The translations under genes were made by a program, and so were the position numbers. From Paucibacter sp963740455 (GTDB lineage Bacteria > Pseudomonadota > Gammaproteobacteria > Burkholderiales > Burkholderiaceae_C), in contig CAVUEF010000013.1 in NCBI GenBank assembly GCA_963740455.1, positions 62,001 through 126,000 on the forward strand: 64,000 nt of DNA, given 5' to 3'. Of this stretch, positions 52,123 through 60,894 are shown piece after piece; positions within the stretch are counted from its first letter, which is position 1, and every line of letters starts with the position of its first letter. The notes below the pieces were generated by a model. It worked only from the letters and a program-made list of their open reading frames with translations. It was not told the origin of the DNA and did no database searches.

Positions 52123-52719
52123 ATGGAATCCATCAACCAGGCACTGTTCCTCTGGCTCAATGCGCCAGAGCACCCCAGCGCCCTGCTGCTGGCCATCGCC
52201 ACACTTCTCGCCGACTATGCGATCTGGGTGATCCCGGCCATGCTCGCTGTGGGTTGGCTGCGTGGCAGCGAATCCACCCGCAAGCTCCTGCTCGAAGCCA
52301 CCGCGGCCGGTTTGGCAGGCTTGCTCATCAACCAGATCATCGGACTGGTCTGGCAGCATCCGCGTCCCTTCATGATCGGACTTGGGCATACCTTGATTGC
52401 CCACGCGGCCGACTCGTCATTCCCGAGTGACCACCTCACGCTCCTGTGGGCGGTTGCGTTCAGCCTCCTGACGCATCGCAGCGCACGCCCGGCGGGAATC
52501 ACGCTCGCTGTGCTGGGGCTGCCCGTGGCATGGGCGCGCATCTATCTGGGCGTGCATTTTCCGCTCGACATGGTGGGTGCGGCCGGGGTCGCCACGCTGA
52601 GCGCCTGGCTGGCCTTTCGTGAGATAGGCTGGTATTTGCCGTTCACCTACAAGCTGGCCCTGCGCCTGCATCGAGTGTTGTTTGGCAAACTCATCCAGAT
52701 CGGATGGGTGTGCAAATGA
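52123..52719 (+). CDS. PAP2-family undecaprenyl-diphosphatase-like membrane phosphatase
   Basis: Inner-membrane protein of 198 residues with about five helices and the PAP2 signature: WQHPRPFM (degenerate first motif, lacking the usual lysine but keeping RP), FPSDHLTLLW, and RIYLGVHFPLDMVG. BcrC-type relatives recycle undecaprenyl diphosphate and raise resistance to bacitracin and cationic peptides. The adjacent two-component system makes a role in envelope stress or lipid-A-type modification plausible. Confidence 0.9.
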   Translation: MESINQALFLWLNAPEHPSALLLAIATLLADYAIWVIPAMLAVGWLRGSESTRKLLLEATAAGLAGLLINQIIGLVWQHPRPFMIGLGHTLIAHAADSSFPSDHLTLLWAVAFSLLTHRSARPAGITLAVLGLPVAWARIYLGVHFPLDMVGAAGVATLSAWLAFREIGWYLPFTYKLALRLHRVLFGKLIQIGWVCK

Positions 52720-52795
52720 ATGCGCCTAAGACAGGGCTAAGTCTGCGCGATCAGACTGGCGCCAAGACCTGTACGCACTGAAGGGAAACAAGACC

Positions 52796-53578
52796 ATGAA
52801 CGCGCTGAACACACCCTCCCCATCGAACTGGCTCAACAAGGTGCCCGAAGTGGCGCTCTCGTTCTGGGTCATCAAGATCATGTCCACGACGGTCGGGGAA
52901 ACCGGAGCTGACTACCTGGCGGTGAATGCCGGCCTCGGTCAGGGATTGACTCGTGCGGTAATGGGAACACTGTTGGCCGTGGCTGTCATCTTGCAGTTGC
53001 GCACGCGGCGCTACACGCCCTGGATCTATTGGCTCACGGTGGTGCTGGTCAGTGTGGTCGGCACCCAAATCACCGACCTGCTCACCGATGGGCTGGGCGT
53101 AAGCTTGTATGTCAGCACATCGGTGTTTGCCGTGGTACTTGCCTGCATCTTTGCGGTTTGGTATTGGGTGGAACGCAGCCTGTCGATCCATGAGATCTTC
53201 ACGCGCCGCCGGGAGTTGTTTTACTGGGCGACCATTCTTTGTACTTTTGCACTGGGCACGGCGGCAGGTGACCTGGCGACCGAGGCACTCGGCCTTGGCT
53301 TCACATGGGGAGCGGTGTCGTTCGGCGCACTCATCGCAATCACCTACGGCGCATGGCGCGTGGGTGGCAACGCGGTGCTGACCTTCTGGATCGGCTACAT
53401 CCTGACGCGCCCCTTCGGTGCCGCACTCGGCGACATGCTGACGCAGGCCAAGACCTATGGTGGCCTGGGGATGGGTGCCACGCGGACCAGTGCGCTGTTC
53501 CTGACCGTGATCGTGATGCTGGTCGCAGTCGCGCAGTTCAGCATAGGCAGCCGCAAGACCGCAACCATCACCGAATAA
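52796..53578 (+). CDS. DUF347/COG4705 multi-pass membrane protein
   Basis: Membrane protein of 260 residues with about eight helices in two DUF347-type halves: LNKVPEVALSFWVIKIMSTT followed by VGETGADYL, then later TLCTFALGTAAGDLATEALG (approximate form). The start motif KVPEV...FWVIKI...TTVGETGAD is typical of COG4705 membrane-anchored proteins of unknown role, often near metal- or stress-responsive two-component systems. A short remnant of a second copy lies at 54078-54164. Confidence 0.85.
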   Translation: MNALNTPSPSNWLNKVPEVALSFWVIKIMSTTVGETGADYLAVNAGLGQGLTRAVMGTLLAVAVILQLRTRRYTPWIYWLTVVLVSVVGTQITDLLTDGLGVSLYVSTSVFAVVLACIFAVWYWVERSLSIHEIFTRRRELFYWATILCTFALGTAAGDLATEALGLGFTWGAVSFGALIAITYGAWRVGGNAVLTFWIGYILTRPFGAALGDMLTQAKTYGGLGMGATRTSALFLTVIVMLVAVAQFSIGSRKTATITE

Positions 53579-53608
53579 GCTCTATCCCCTACCTCAAGGA
53601 AGAACAAC

Positions 53609-54058
53609 ATGCACCATTTGAATTCGCTGAGCCGCTCCGTTGCCGCTGTCTCGGCCATCGCTGTCCTGGCACTGGCGGCCGGATGTTCCAAGCCCGTCGA
53701 CACAGGCGCAGCGGGCGCAGGTCAAGCCGCCGTGCAACTCGACACCGCGGCACAAGCCAAGACAGCATCCAAGTTGGGTGATCTGTCTTCGTTTCGGGCC
53801 ATCGCGTCGGATGTCAACGACATCGTGGACAAGGGCGACTTGCCGGCAGCAATGACGCGCATCAAGGCATTGGAAGTTGCGTGGGACTCGGCTGAAGCCG
53901 GCTTGAAGCCGCGCGCGGCGACCGACTGGCACGTGCTCGACAAGGCGATTGACCATGCGCTCAAAGCGCTGCGCGCAGACCCGGCCAACTTGGCCGACTG
54001 CAAGAAGACACTGGCTGACTTGCTCAGCACTTTCGACTCGCTCCAGGCAAAGGCCTGA
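53609..54058 (+). CDS. Hypothetical lipoprotein, helical periplasmic domain
   Basis: Protein of 149 residues with a signal peptide ending in lipobox LAAGC (C26 or close) and a helical mature part (SFRAIASDVNDIVDKGDLPA, AMTRIKALEVAWDSAEAGL). A conserved-looking C-terminal LADCKKTLADLLSTFDSLQ follows. Such proteins resemble small helical periplasmic proteins found beside PepSY and DUF347 genes. Function unknown. Confidence 0.75.
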   Translation: MHHLNSLSRSVAAVSAIAVLALAAGCSKPVDTGAAGAGQAAVQLDTAAQAKTASKLGDLSSFRAIASDVNDIVDKGDLPAAMTRIKALEVAWDSAEAGLKPRAATDWHVLDKAIDHALKALRADPANLADCKKTLADLLSTFDSLQAKA

Positions 54059-54077
54059 CCCAGCAACTCGAATCGAC

Positions 54078-54164
54078 ATGAATTCAGCGCAAAGAACTCT
54101 AAGTAAAATTCCGGAAGTCACGCTCGTTTTCTGGGTCATGAAGATTGCGGCCACCACGCTTTGA
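54078..54164 (+). pseudogene. 28-codon remnant of a second DUF347/COG4705 gene
   Basis: An ATG at 54078 opens MNSAQRTLSKIPEVTLVFWV-MKIAATTL and then meets TGA. This matches the start of the DUF347 gene at 52796 (LNKVPEVALSFWVIKIMSTT) almost residue for residue, but the protein stops just where the family continues with GETGAD. The following bases (54165-54236) do not resume the frame. This is best read as a truncated second copy, left after a deletion that brought the response-regulator gene close. Confidence 0.7.
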
Positions 54165-54236
54165 CCAGCATCCTGCTGTTCAAACAGCGGGCGGCCAGAA
54201 CGACGCACTGAGCTGTCGTTGTCTGTTGGAGGCGCA

Positions 54237-54902
54237 ATGCGGGTATTGCTGGTTGAAGACGACGCCATGATCGGCGAAGCCATTCAAGGGGCGTTGAAAG
54301 ACGCTTCTTACGCTGCCGACTGGGTAAAGAACGGCCAGACCGCGCTGACAACACTGGCTTGTCAGCACTATGACCTGGTGTTGCTCGACCTGGGCCTTCC
54401 GGGCAAGGATGGGCTGGAGGTGCTGAGCAGTATTCGCAGCAATGACAACCCGGTTCCCTTGCTCATCATCACGGCCCGTGACAGCCTCGACGATCGATTG
54501 CGCGGCCTCGATGGCGGGGCCGATGACTACCTGCTCAAGCCCTTCGAGATGGCCGAACTGCTGGCCCGCATGCGCGCCGTGCTGCGCCGCAAGGGCGGGA
54601 GCGCCGCACCCATGCTCGGCAATGGCGTGGTGTCGCTCGATCCGGCGACACGCGAGGCCGCAGTCAACGACAGTGGCCCGGTGCAACTCTCCAACCGCGA
54701 GTTCGCTTTGTTGCAAGCCTTGCTGACCAGGCCCGGCGCGATTCTCTCGCGCAGCGAACTCGAAGACCGTATCTATGGCTGGGGTGAAGAGGTCGAGAGC
54801 AACGCCGTCGAATTCCTGATCCACGCTTTGCGGCGCAAGTTGGGCAGCGAAGTCATCAAGAACGTCAGGGGGGTTGGATGGATGGTTTCAAAAAGCGCCT
54901 GA
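54237..54902 (+). CDS. OmpR-family response regulator (QseB/PmrA-like)
   Basis: Two-domain regulator of 221 residues. Receiver domain: acidic pocket EDD (8-10), phosphoacceptor D51 in LVLLDLGLPGKDG and K101 in YLLKPFE. The C-terminal winged helix has LSNREFALLQALLTRPGAI and FLIHALRRKLG, ending VRGVGWMVSK. A GGAGG box precedes the ATG at 54237. Its end overlaps the histidine-kinase start by 25 bases. It probably controls the upstream PepSY/PAP2/DUF347 group; named QseB/PmrA-like by pattern only. Confidence 0.93.
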   Translation: MRVLLVEDDAMIGEAIQGALKDASYAADWVKNGQTALTTLACQHYDLVLLDLGLPGKDGLEVLSSIRSNDNPVPLLIITARDSLDDRLRGLDGGADDYLLKPFEMAELLARMRAVLRRKGGSAAPMLGNGVVSLDPATREAAVNDSGPVQLSNREFALLQALLTRPGAILSRSELEDRIYGWGEEVESNAVEFLIHALRRKLGSEVIKNVRGVGWMVSKSA

Positions 54903-56257
54903 GCGAGTCGATTCAGCTCAAGTTGTCACTGTCGCTGTCGCTGGCGATTCTGGTCATTGCGCTGATCGCGGGCCTGTTTTCTTTCGTCTCCGCATTCGAC
55001 GAAGCTCACGAACTGCAGGACGACATGCTGCGCCAGGTGGCCGCGCTGTTCGATCGCCAGAATCTCCCGATGGCCCATCTCGGCGACGATGGACGCGTCA
55101 AAGACAGCGATGAAGAGTCCCGCGTCGTCGTCCAGTACCTGACAGGCGGCAGCCAGCGCAACGGAGCGTCAGATGCCGGAACACCACTGGCACTGCCGAT
55201 GACGCTGACAAATGGTCTGCACACACTGGACGTCAAGGGCGAACCGATCCGTGTGTTTGTCAAGACAACCTCCAGCGGCGAGCGCATTGCCGTGGCGCAA
55301 GAGACCGCTCTGCGTGACGAGATTGCACGCGACAGTGCCTTGCGCACTGTGATGCCGTTTCTGATACTGGTGCCGCTGCTGCTTCTGATCGTGGCAGACC
55401 TGGTGCGCAAGATGTTCCTGCCCATTGCTTCGTTATCGGCGGAAATCGACCAGCGCGCCGAACAGGAATTGCATCCGGTCGATGAAACCCACCTCCCCGC
55501 CGAGGTACGCCCCTTCGTGGTCGCGATCAACCGTCTGCTGGCCCGGGTCGAGCAGTCGATGCAAGCCCAGCGCCGGTTTGTCGCGGATGCGGCACATGAG
55601 CTTCGTTCGCCGATGACGGCCCTGTCGCTGCAAGCAGAGCGACTGGCCAATGCGGATATGTCGGAGCTTGCGCGTGAGCGACTCAAGGCGCTGCGTCAAG
55701 GCATCGAGCGCGGCAGGAGCCTGTTGAATCAACTGCTCGACCTGGCCAAGGCGCAGGCTGCAATTGAGCGTCCCGAAACGTCGGTGTCGGTGCTGCACGT
55801 CTACCGATGCGCGCTGGAAGACCTGATGCCTTTGGCCCAGGCCAGGCAAATCGACGTCGGTGTGGAAGGCGAGCGCGACGCTCGGGTCCGGGTCAATGAA
55901 GCAGACCTGCTGGCCGTGGTCAAGAACCTGGTCGATAACGCCATTCGCTACACCCCGATGGGTGGCACGGTGGACCTGTCCGTCAGCACGCAGGACGGTC
56001 ACGCGATACTGAGAATCCAGGACTCGGGGCCGGGCATTCAAGTGACCGAGCGCGAGCGGGTGTTTGATCCGTTCTATCGCACGCTTGGCAATGATCAAGT
56101 CGGCTCGGGTCTGGGGCTTTCCATCGTCAAGGCCATCACGGATCGGATGGGCGCCGAGCTTGAGCTCGGGTTTTCAGACGAAATCAAACGTTCCGGCCTG
56201 TGTGTGCGCGTGCGCATGCCCTTGACAGACACCGTTCAGAAGACGCGTCAAGCATAG
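54878..56257 (+). CDS. Sensor histidine kinase (QseC-like)
   Basis: Membrane histidine kinase of 459 residues: helices at about 15-40 and 160-180 enclose a periplasmic sensor domain. Dimerisation motif AHELRSPMTAL carries the phosphoacceptor H240. The catalytic domain has VKNLVDNAIRYTP (N-box), DSGPGI (G1) and GSGLGLSI (G2). It partners the overlapping response regulator. The signal sensed is unknown; PepSY and PAP2 neighbours suggest envelope stress or cationic ligands. Confidence 0.92.
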   Translation: MDGFKKRLSESIQLKLSLSLSLAILVIALIAGLFSFVSAFDEAHELQDDMLRQVAALFDRQNLPMAHLGDDGRVKDSDEESRVVVQYLTGGSQRNGASDAGTPLALPMTLTNGLHTLDVKGEPIRVFVKTTSSGERIAVAQETALRDEIARDSALRTVMPFLILVPLLLLIVADLVRKMFLPIASLSAEIDQRAEQELHPVDETHLPAEVRPFVVAINRLLARVEQSMQAQRRFVADAAHELRSPMTALSLQAERLANADMSELARERLKALRQGIERGRSLLNQLLDLAKAQAAIERPETSVSVLHVYRCALEDLMPLAQARQIDVGVEGERDARVRVNEADLLAVVKNLVDNAIRYTPMGGTVDLSVSTQDGHAILRIQDSGPGIQVTERERVFDPFYRTLGNDQVGSGLGLSIVKAITDRMGAELELGFSDEIKRSGLCVRVRMPLTDTVQKTRQA

Positions 56258-56330
56258 GCTTGGGGCGGGACGGCAGCGCCCGCCATGGCGAGACGCTGCC
56301 CGGTGTACGGTGAGCCCTATCGATCGACCC

Positions 56331-56352
56331 ATGATCGATCAATGATCGATCA
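56331..56352. repeat. Two tandem copies of an 11-bp palindrome-containing repeat
   Basis: ATGATCGATCA appears at 56331-56341 and 56342-56352. TGATCGATCA inside each is self-complementary. The second copy runs into the stop codon of the minus-strand RND gene. It lies between convergent genes; role unknown. Confidence 0.6.
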
Positions 56353-59300
56353 ATCGCCTGGCGCGGGTGCCGCTTGTCCGCCCAGGCGCAGCAGTCGTCT
56401 CAGGCCCATCGCGGCGCGCCCGGCCCGGCCCGGCAACTCCAGCATATAGCTGTACATCACCGGCACCACCACCAGCGTCAGCAAGGTCGAGGTGATGACG
56501 CCGCCGATGATGGCGCGGCCCATCGGCGCCTGAATCTCGCCGCCCTCATTGAGCGCAATGGCCATCGGCAGCATGCCGAACACCATGGCCGCGGTCGTCA
56601 TGATGATGGGGCGCATGCGTATCAAACCTGCCTGCAGCAACGCCTCGCTCACGCTGGCGCCGGCCTTGCGGGCATGGTTGGCAAAGTCGACCAGCAAAAT
56701 GGCGTTCTTCGTCACCAGACCCATCAGCATCACCAGGCCGATCATCGAAAACACATTCAAGGTGGTCTTGGTCAGCAGCAAGGACAGCATCACCCCGATC
56801 AAGGCCAGCGGCAGCGACGCCATGATGGCGATCGGCTGCAGAAAACTGCCGAACTGGCTGGCCAGCACGATATAGATGAAGATCACCGCCAGTCCCATCG
56901 CGCCGACCAGACCATTGAAGGCCTCGGCTTGCTGCTTGCCCGCGCCGTCGACCATGAAGCTCAAGCCCGGCGGCAACTGCGTGGACTTGACGAGTTTTTG
57001 CACGTCGTCGTTCACGTCGCCTGAATTGCGGCCCTGCACGCCGGCGTAAATGGCCTCGCGGCGCTGCAGATTTTGGCGGCGTATCACCTCGGGGTTGAAC
57101 ACGGGCTCGATGGTGGAGACCTGATCGAGCGCGATGGGTGAGCCGTCCTTCGCGAAAGCCACCGGCAGCTTGGCCAACTGGTCCACGCGCTCGCGCAATT
57201 CGCGTGGCAGACGCAACACCACTTCGACCTGATTGCCGTCCGACGTGGTCCAGTAGCTTGCCACCTCGCCCGAAACATAGGCGCGCAGCGAAGCGCCCAC
57301 TTGAGCACCGGTCAGGCCCAGTTCACGCATGGCCGACTCCTTGAGTCGCACGGCAAACGCCGGCAGACCGGGCTTGACCGTGGTCTCGACATCGACAGCG
57401 CCCGGAATCTTCTTGAGCTTCTCGGCAAAGTCGGTGGCCGCTTGAGTCAGCAGTTCCGGATCCGACCCCAGGATCGTTATCCAGATCGGCCTATCGAAGC
57501 CGACGCTGACCTCGACGCCTGGCACCTTGGCGATGTCTTCACGCATCGCGTCCTCGATCTGCTTCTGGCTGCGCTTGCGCGCACTGCGATCAACCAGGGA
57601 GATGTTCAACGCGGCCTGGTTGCGGCCCGTGGCAAGACCCTCGCCGGTACTGCCGACGACAGTGGAAATGGTCTTGATCTCGGGGTACTTCGAGAGGATG
57701 GCTTCGATTTGCTGCACCTTGACGTCACCTCTCTCGATGCTTGACGCCACCGGCATGCGCAGATTGACCTGCGTGAAGCCCTGGTCGGTTTGCGGCACGA
57801 ACTCGCTGCCGACCAAGGGCGTGAGTGCCAGCGCGCCGATGAAGCTGAGCGTGCCACAGCCCATCACGACACCGCGCGGCGTCAGCGTGGCAAGACGCAG
57901 GTGGCGAGCCCGACCCGGATCAGGCCTGCCCTGCGCATCGAACGGGTGCGCCCAGACCGGAATCGGTGGCACGAACAAGCGGTAGCGAGCCCCTGAGAAG
58001 GCCCAGCGAATCAGCCGCTCGTAAACACCGTGCAGCATCTCCAGTCCACGGTCGGTGCCCCGGATCATTGCGCCCAATACCGGCAGGCGGCGCAGGTGCG
58101 CGCTGGGCGGATCCTTCCAGATCGACGACAGCATCGGATCGAGCGTGAAGCTGACGAACAAGCTCACCAACACCGCCACCGCCACCGTGATGCCGAAGGG
58201 GTAGAAGAACTTGCCGATGATGCCGCCCATGAAGGCCACCGGCACAAACACGGCACAGATGGCAAAGGTGGTGGCCATCACGGCCAGACCGATCTCGTTG
58301 GTGCCATCCTCGGCCGCCGCATGGTGATGCTTGCCCATGCCCAGATGGCGCACGATGTTCTCGCGCACGACGATGGCGTCGTCGATCAAGAGCCCGATGC
58401 ACAGGCTCAAGGCCATCATGGTCATGAAATTGAGCGTGAAACCCAAGGCATGGATGGCGATGAAACTGGAGATCACCGAGATCGGCAAGGTCAGGCCGGT
58501 GATGATGGTCGATCGCCAGCTGTGGAGAAACAGGAACACGATCGCCACCGTCAGCAGCGCGCCTTCGATCAGCGTGTTGCGCAGGCCGGTCAGCGAACCC
58601 TTGACGAAATCACTGCTGGCATAGATCAGGTTCAGCTCGACATCCTTGGGCAAGGTCTTGCGCAATTCATCCATCGCCTCCTTGACCGCATCGCCAGTGG
58701 CAACAATGTTGGCGTCTTGCTGCTTGAAGACGTTGAAGGTCACCGCCGGCGCGCCGTTGATACGGGCAATGCTGTCGACTTCGCGCTCGCGCTCGACCAG
58801 GGTGCCCAGGTCGCCCAGGGTCAGCACCAGATTGCCGCGGCGCGCCACCACCACGCCGGCAAACTGTTTGGGGTCCTTGATCCGGCCTTCGACGCGAAGA
58901 ATGGCGTCGGCATGGCTGTCGGACAGCAAGCCCACCGGCTGATCGGCATTGGCTTCGCGCAGCGCGTTCGATATCTCGGCCGGCGTCACACCGTAGGCGC
59001 GCAGACGCAAGGGGTCGAGATCGATGCGCACTTCGCGCTTGACCATGCCGCCCACGTCGACATTGGCGACGCCTTCGACGCGGCTCAGGCGCTTGGCGAT
59101 GACCAGCTCGCTCAGGATCGACAATTCGCGTGCCGGCCTGGTCTTGCTCATCAAGGCCATCACGACCACCGGCTGGGCATTGTCGGCCTGAAAACGCGAC
59201 ACCATCGGCGCCTTCACGTCCTTCGGGAAAACCGCCTGCACGACGGCGACACGGTCGCGCAGGTCTTGCATGGCGCGGCTCATGTCGGTGTTCAGGTTGA

Positions 59301-59583
59301 ACTCCACGCTGGCCTGGGCACGCCCCTCGAAGCTGCGCGACTGAATGCGATCGACGCCGGCGATCGTGTTGAGTGCCTCTTCCAGCGGCTTGGCCACTTC
59401 GCGCTCGACCGCCTCGGGGCTGGCACCGGGGTAGCGCACGTCAATCCATGCACCCGGCAAGGAAATATCGGGCATTTGCTCGACGCCGAGCTTGGCATAG
59501 GAAAACAGACCCAGCACGCACAAGGCCAGCATGACCATGGTCGCGAAAACCGGGTTCTTGATCGAGACTTTGGTGATCCACAT
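56350..59583 (-). CDS. RND-family efflux pump inner-membrane transporter
   Basis: Proton-driven efflux permease of 1077 residues of the AcrB/MdtB type. It begins WITKVSIKNPVFATMVMLAL and has the PN1 segment GAWIDVRYPGASPEAVE. The transmembrane proton relay is in SLCIGLLIDDAIVVREN (paired aspartates). The second half repeats the fold with KNAILLVDFANHARKAG. The ATG at 59583 has an AGGAGA box; the longer frame to 59697 is not used. It works with the adaptor 13 bases upstream and an outer-membrane channel encoded elsewhere. Substrate unknown. Confidence 0.95.
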   Translation of the reverse strand: MWITKVSIKNPVFATMVMLALCVLGLFSYAKLGVEQMPDISLPGAWIDVRYPGASPEAVEREVAKPLEEALNTIAGVDRIQSRSFEGRAQASVEFNLNTDMSRAMQDLRDRVAVVQAVFPKDVKAPMVSRFQADNAQPVVVMALMSKTRPARELSILSELVIAKRLSRVEGVANVDVGGMVKREVRIDLDPLRLRAYGVTPAEISNALREANADQPVGLLSDSHADAILRVEGRIKDPKQFAGVVVARRGNLVLTLGDLGTLVEREREVDSIARINGAPAVTFNVFKQQDANIVATGDAVKEAMDELRKTLPKDVELNLIYASSDFVKGSLTGLRNTLIEGALLTVAIVFLFLHSWRSTIITGLTLPISVISSFIAIHALGFTLNFMTMMALSLCIGLLIDDAIVVRENIVRHLGMGKHHHAAAEDGTNEIGLAVMATTFAICAVFVPVAFMGGIIGKFFYPFGITVAVAVLVSLFVSFTLDPMLSSIWKDPPSAHLRRLPVLGAMIRGTDRGLEMLHGVYERLIRWAFSGARYRLFVPPIPVWAHPFDAQGRPDPGRARHLRLATLTPRGVVMGCGTLSFIGALALTPLVGSEFVPQTDQGFTQVNLRMPVASSIERGDVKVQQIEAILSKYPEIKTISTVVGSTGEGLATGRNQAALNISLVDRSARKRSQKQIEDAMREDIAKVPGVEVSVGFDRPIWITILGSDPELLTQAATDFAEKLKKIPGAVDVETTVKPGLPAFAVRLKESAMRELGLTGAQVGASLRAYVSGEVASYWTTSDGNQVEVVLRLPRELRERVDQLAKLPVAFAKDGSPIALDQVSTIEPVFNPEVIRRQNLQRREAIYAGVQGRNSGDVNDDVQKLVKSTQLPPGLSFMVDGAGKQQAEAFNGLVGAMGLAVIFIYIVLASQFGSFLQPIAIMASLPLALIGVMLSLLLTKTTLNVFSMIGLVMLMGLVTKNAILLVDFANHARKAGASVSEALLQAGLIRMRPIIMTTAAMVFGMLPMAIALNEGGEIQAPMGRAIIGGVITSTLLTLVVVPVMYSYMLELPGRAGRAAMGLRRLLRLGGQAAPAPGD

Positions 59584-59596
59584 GAAGATCTCCTGC

Positions 59597-60760
59597 TCAG
59601 CGCACCGACGAACTGGCGGCGGCCGAGGCCACGGCAGCCCTGCTTGCCACAAGCTCGGCCTTCGCGCCTTCGCGCAAATTGTCGAAGCGCATCGCAAGCA
59701 CCTGTGCGTCAGGCTTCAGACCTTGCAGCACCTCGACGCGGCCCAGGCCCGGGTCACTGCGGCCAGTCGTGACGATACGTCGCACCAGCTTGCCTTGTTC
59801 GATCAGCCACACATAGTCCTGGCCACCGGTGTTGCCCAAGGCTGAAATCGGCACGCTCAGGCGCGCCGTGTCGCCCTTCAGCGTGACCTTCGCGCTGGCG
59901 TATTGACCGGCGCGAAAACGCTCGTCGGGATTGGCCAGCGTGAGCGCCACGCCAATCGAACGCGTGCCCGGCTCGGCCGCCGGCGCGATGCGTGCGATGC
60001 TTGCTTGCACCCATGCGTCGTTGCCCTCCACCTGCACCTGCACCGGCATGCCGGCGGTCAATCGGCTCACCTCATGCGTGCCCACCAGGCCTGCGAGTTC
60101 CAGCTTGGAGAGATCGACAATCGTCAGCACCTGCTGCTCCATCGAAAGTTTTTCGCCCGGCAAGGCATGCCGCTTGGCGACGACGCCGCTGATCGGCGCG
60201 ATGAGTGCAGCGTTGCGCAAACTCAGCTGGCTGCCCTCGAGCTGCGCCTTGGCGGCGAGCCACTGCGCGCGCGCGGCTTCCAGGTTGGCCTTGGAAACCT
60301 CCAGCGCCGTCGGCGCAATGAAAGACTGCGCAGCCAATTCTTCATTGGCGCGCTGCTGGCGCTGGGCCTGCTCCATCTGCGCGCGCGCCGACTCGACCAC
60401 GGCACTGCGTTCGACGACACGTTGGCGCAACTCTTCCAGATCGACCTGGCCCAAGACCTGCCCGGCGCGCACGCGGCTGCCCTCCACCACGTTCAGCGCC
60501 AACAAGGTTCCCGCCGCCTTGGCGCGCACAATCACCGTGCCAGGCGCCACCAGCGGGCCTGAGAAGGCGATCACTTCTGACATGCTGGCCGGGGCCGGGT
60601 GGACCACCTCGCGAGCCAGAAATTCGAGCGTCGGCGCAGGCTTGTCGGCGCCGTCTTTCTTGATCCCGCCCGAGACCAGATTGCCGCTCCACAACATGCC
60701 GGCCAGCCCTGCCGCCACGAGCACGGCCGTCACACCGCCGATGAGCCAAGGTTTGCGCAT
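59597..60760 (-). CDS. RND efflux periplasmic adaptor (membrane fusion protein)
   Basis: Adaptor of 387 residues with an N-terminal membrane anchor (WLIGGVTAVLVAAGLAGMLW). A lipoyl-like half follows (VIVRAKAAGTLLALNVVEGSRVRAGQVLGQ, shown as its two known parts), then a helical hairpin (ERSAVVESARAQMEQAQRQQ) and the second lipoyl half ISGVVAKRHALPGEKLS. A beta-barrel domain completes it. A GGGAG-type box precedes the ATG at 60760. The open frame to 61807 continues through the MFS gene and is a shadow. Confidence 0.93.
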   Translation of the reverse strand: MRKPWLIGGVTAVLVAAGLAGMLWSGNLVSGGIKKDGADKPAPTLEFLAREVVHPAPASMSEVIAFSGPLVAPGTVIVRAKAAGTLLALNVVEGSRVRAGQVLGQVDLEELRQRVVERSAVVESARAQMEQAQRQQRANEELAAQSFIAPTALEVSKANLEAARAQWLAAKAQLEGSQLSLRNAALIAPISGVVAKRHALPGEKLSMEQQVLTIVDLSKLELAGLVGTHEVSRLTAGMPVQVQVEGNDAWVQASIARIAPAAEPGTRSIGVALTLANPDERFRAGQYASAKVTLKGDTARLSVPISALGNTGGQDYVWLIEQGKLVRRIVTTGRSDPGLGRVEVLQGLKPDAQVLAMRFDNLREGAKAELVASRAAVASAAASSSVR

Positions 60761-60894
60761 GGGTATCTCCCTTCTTATTGAACTGGGCGCAGTGTAAGCA
60801 CCGTGCCTGGCGGCAAACACCCAGCTGTGACGAATTGCAGATAAGGCATGACGGGCTGCAAACCCATCCGACCAGTGGATTCGCCTTGAGCCGC

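Noticed and set aside
58030..59772. 580-codon plus-strand open frame
   Set aside because: Opposite the RND transporter; low-complexity Asp/Gln/His/Arg composition.
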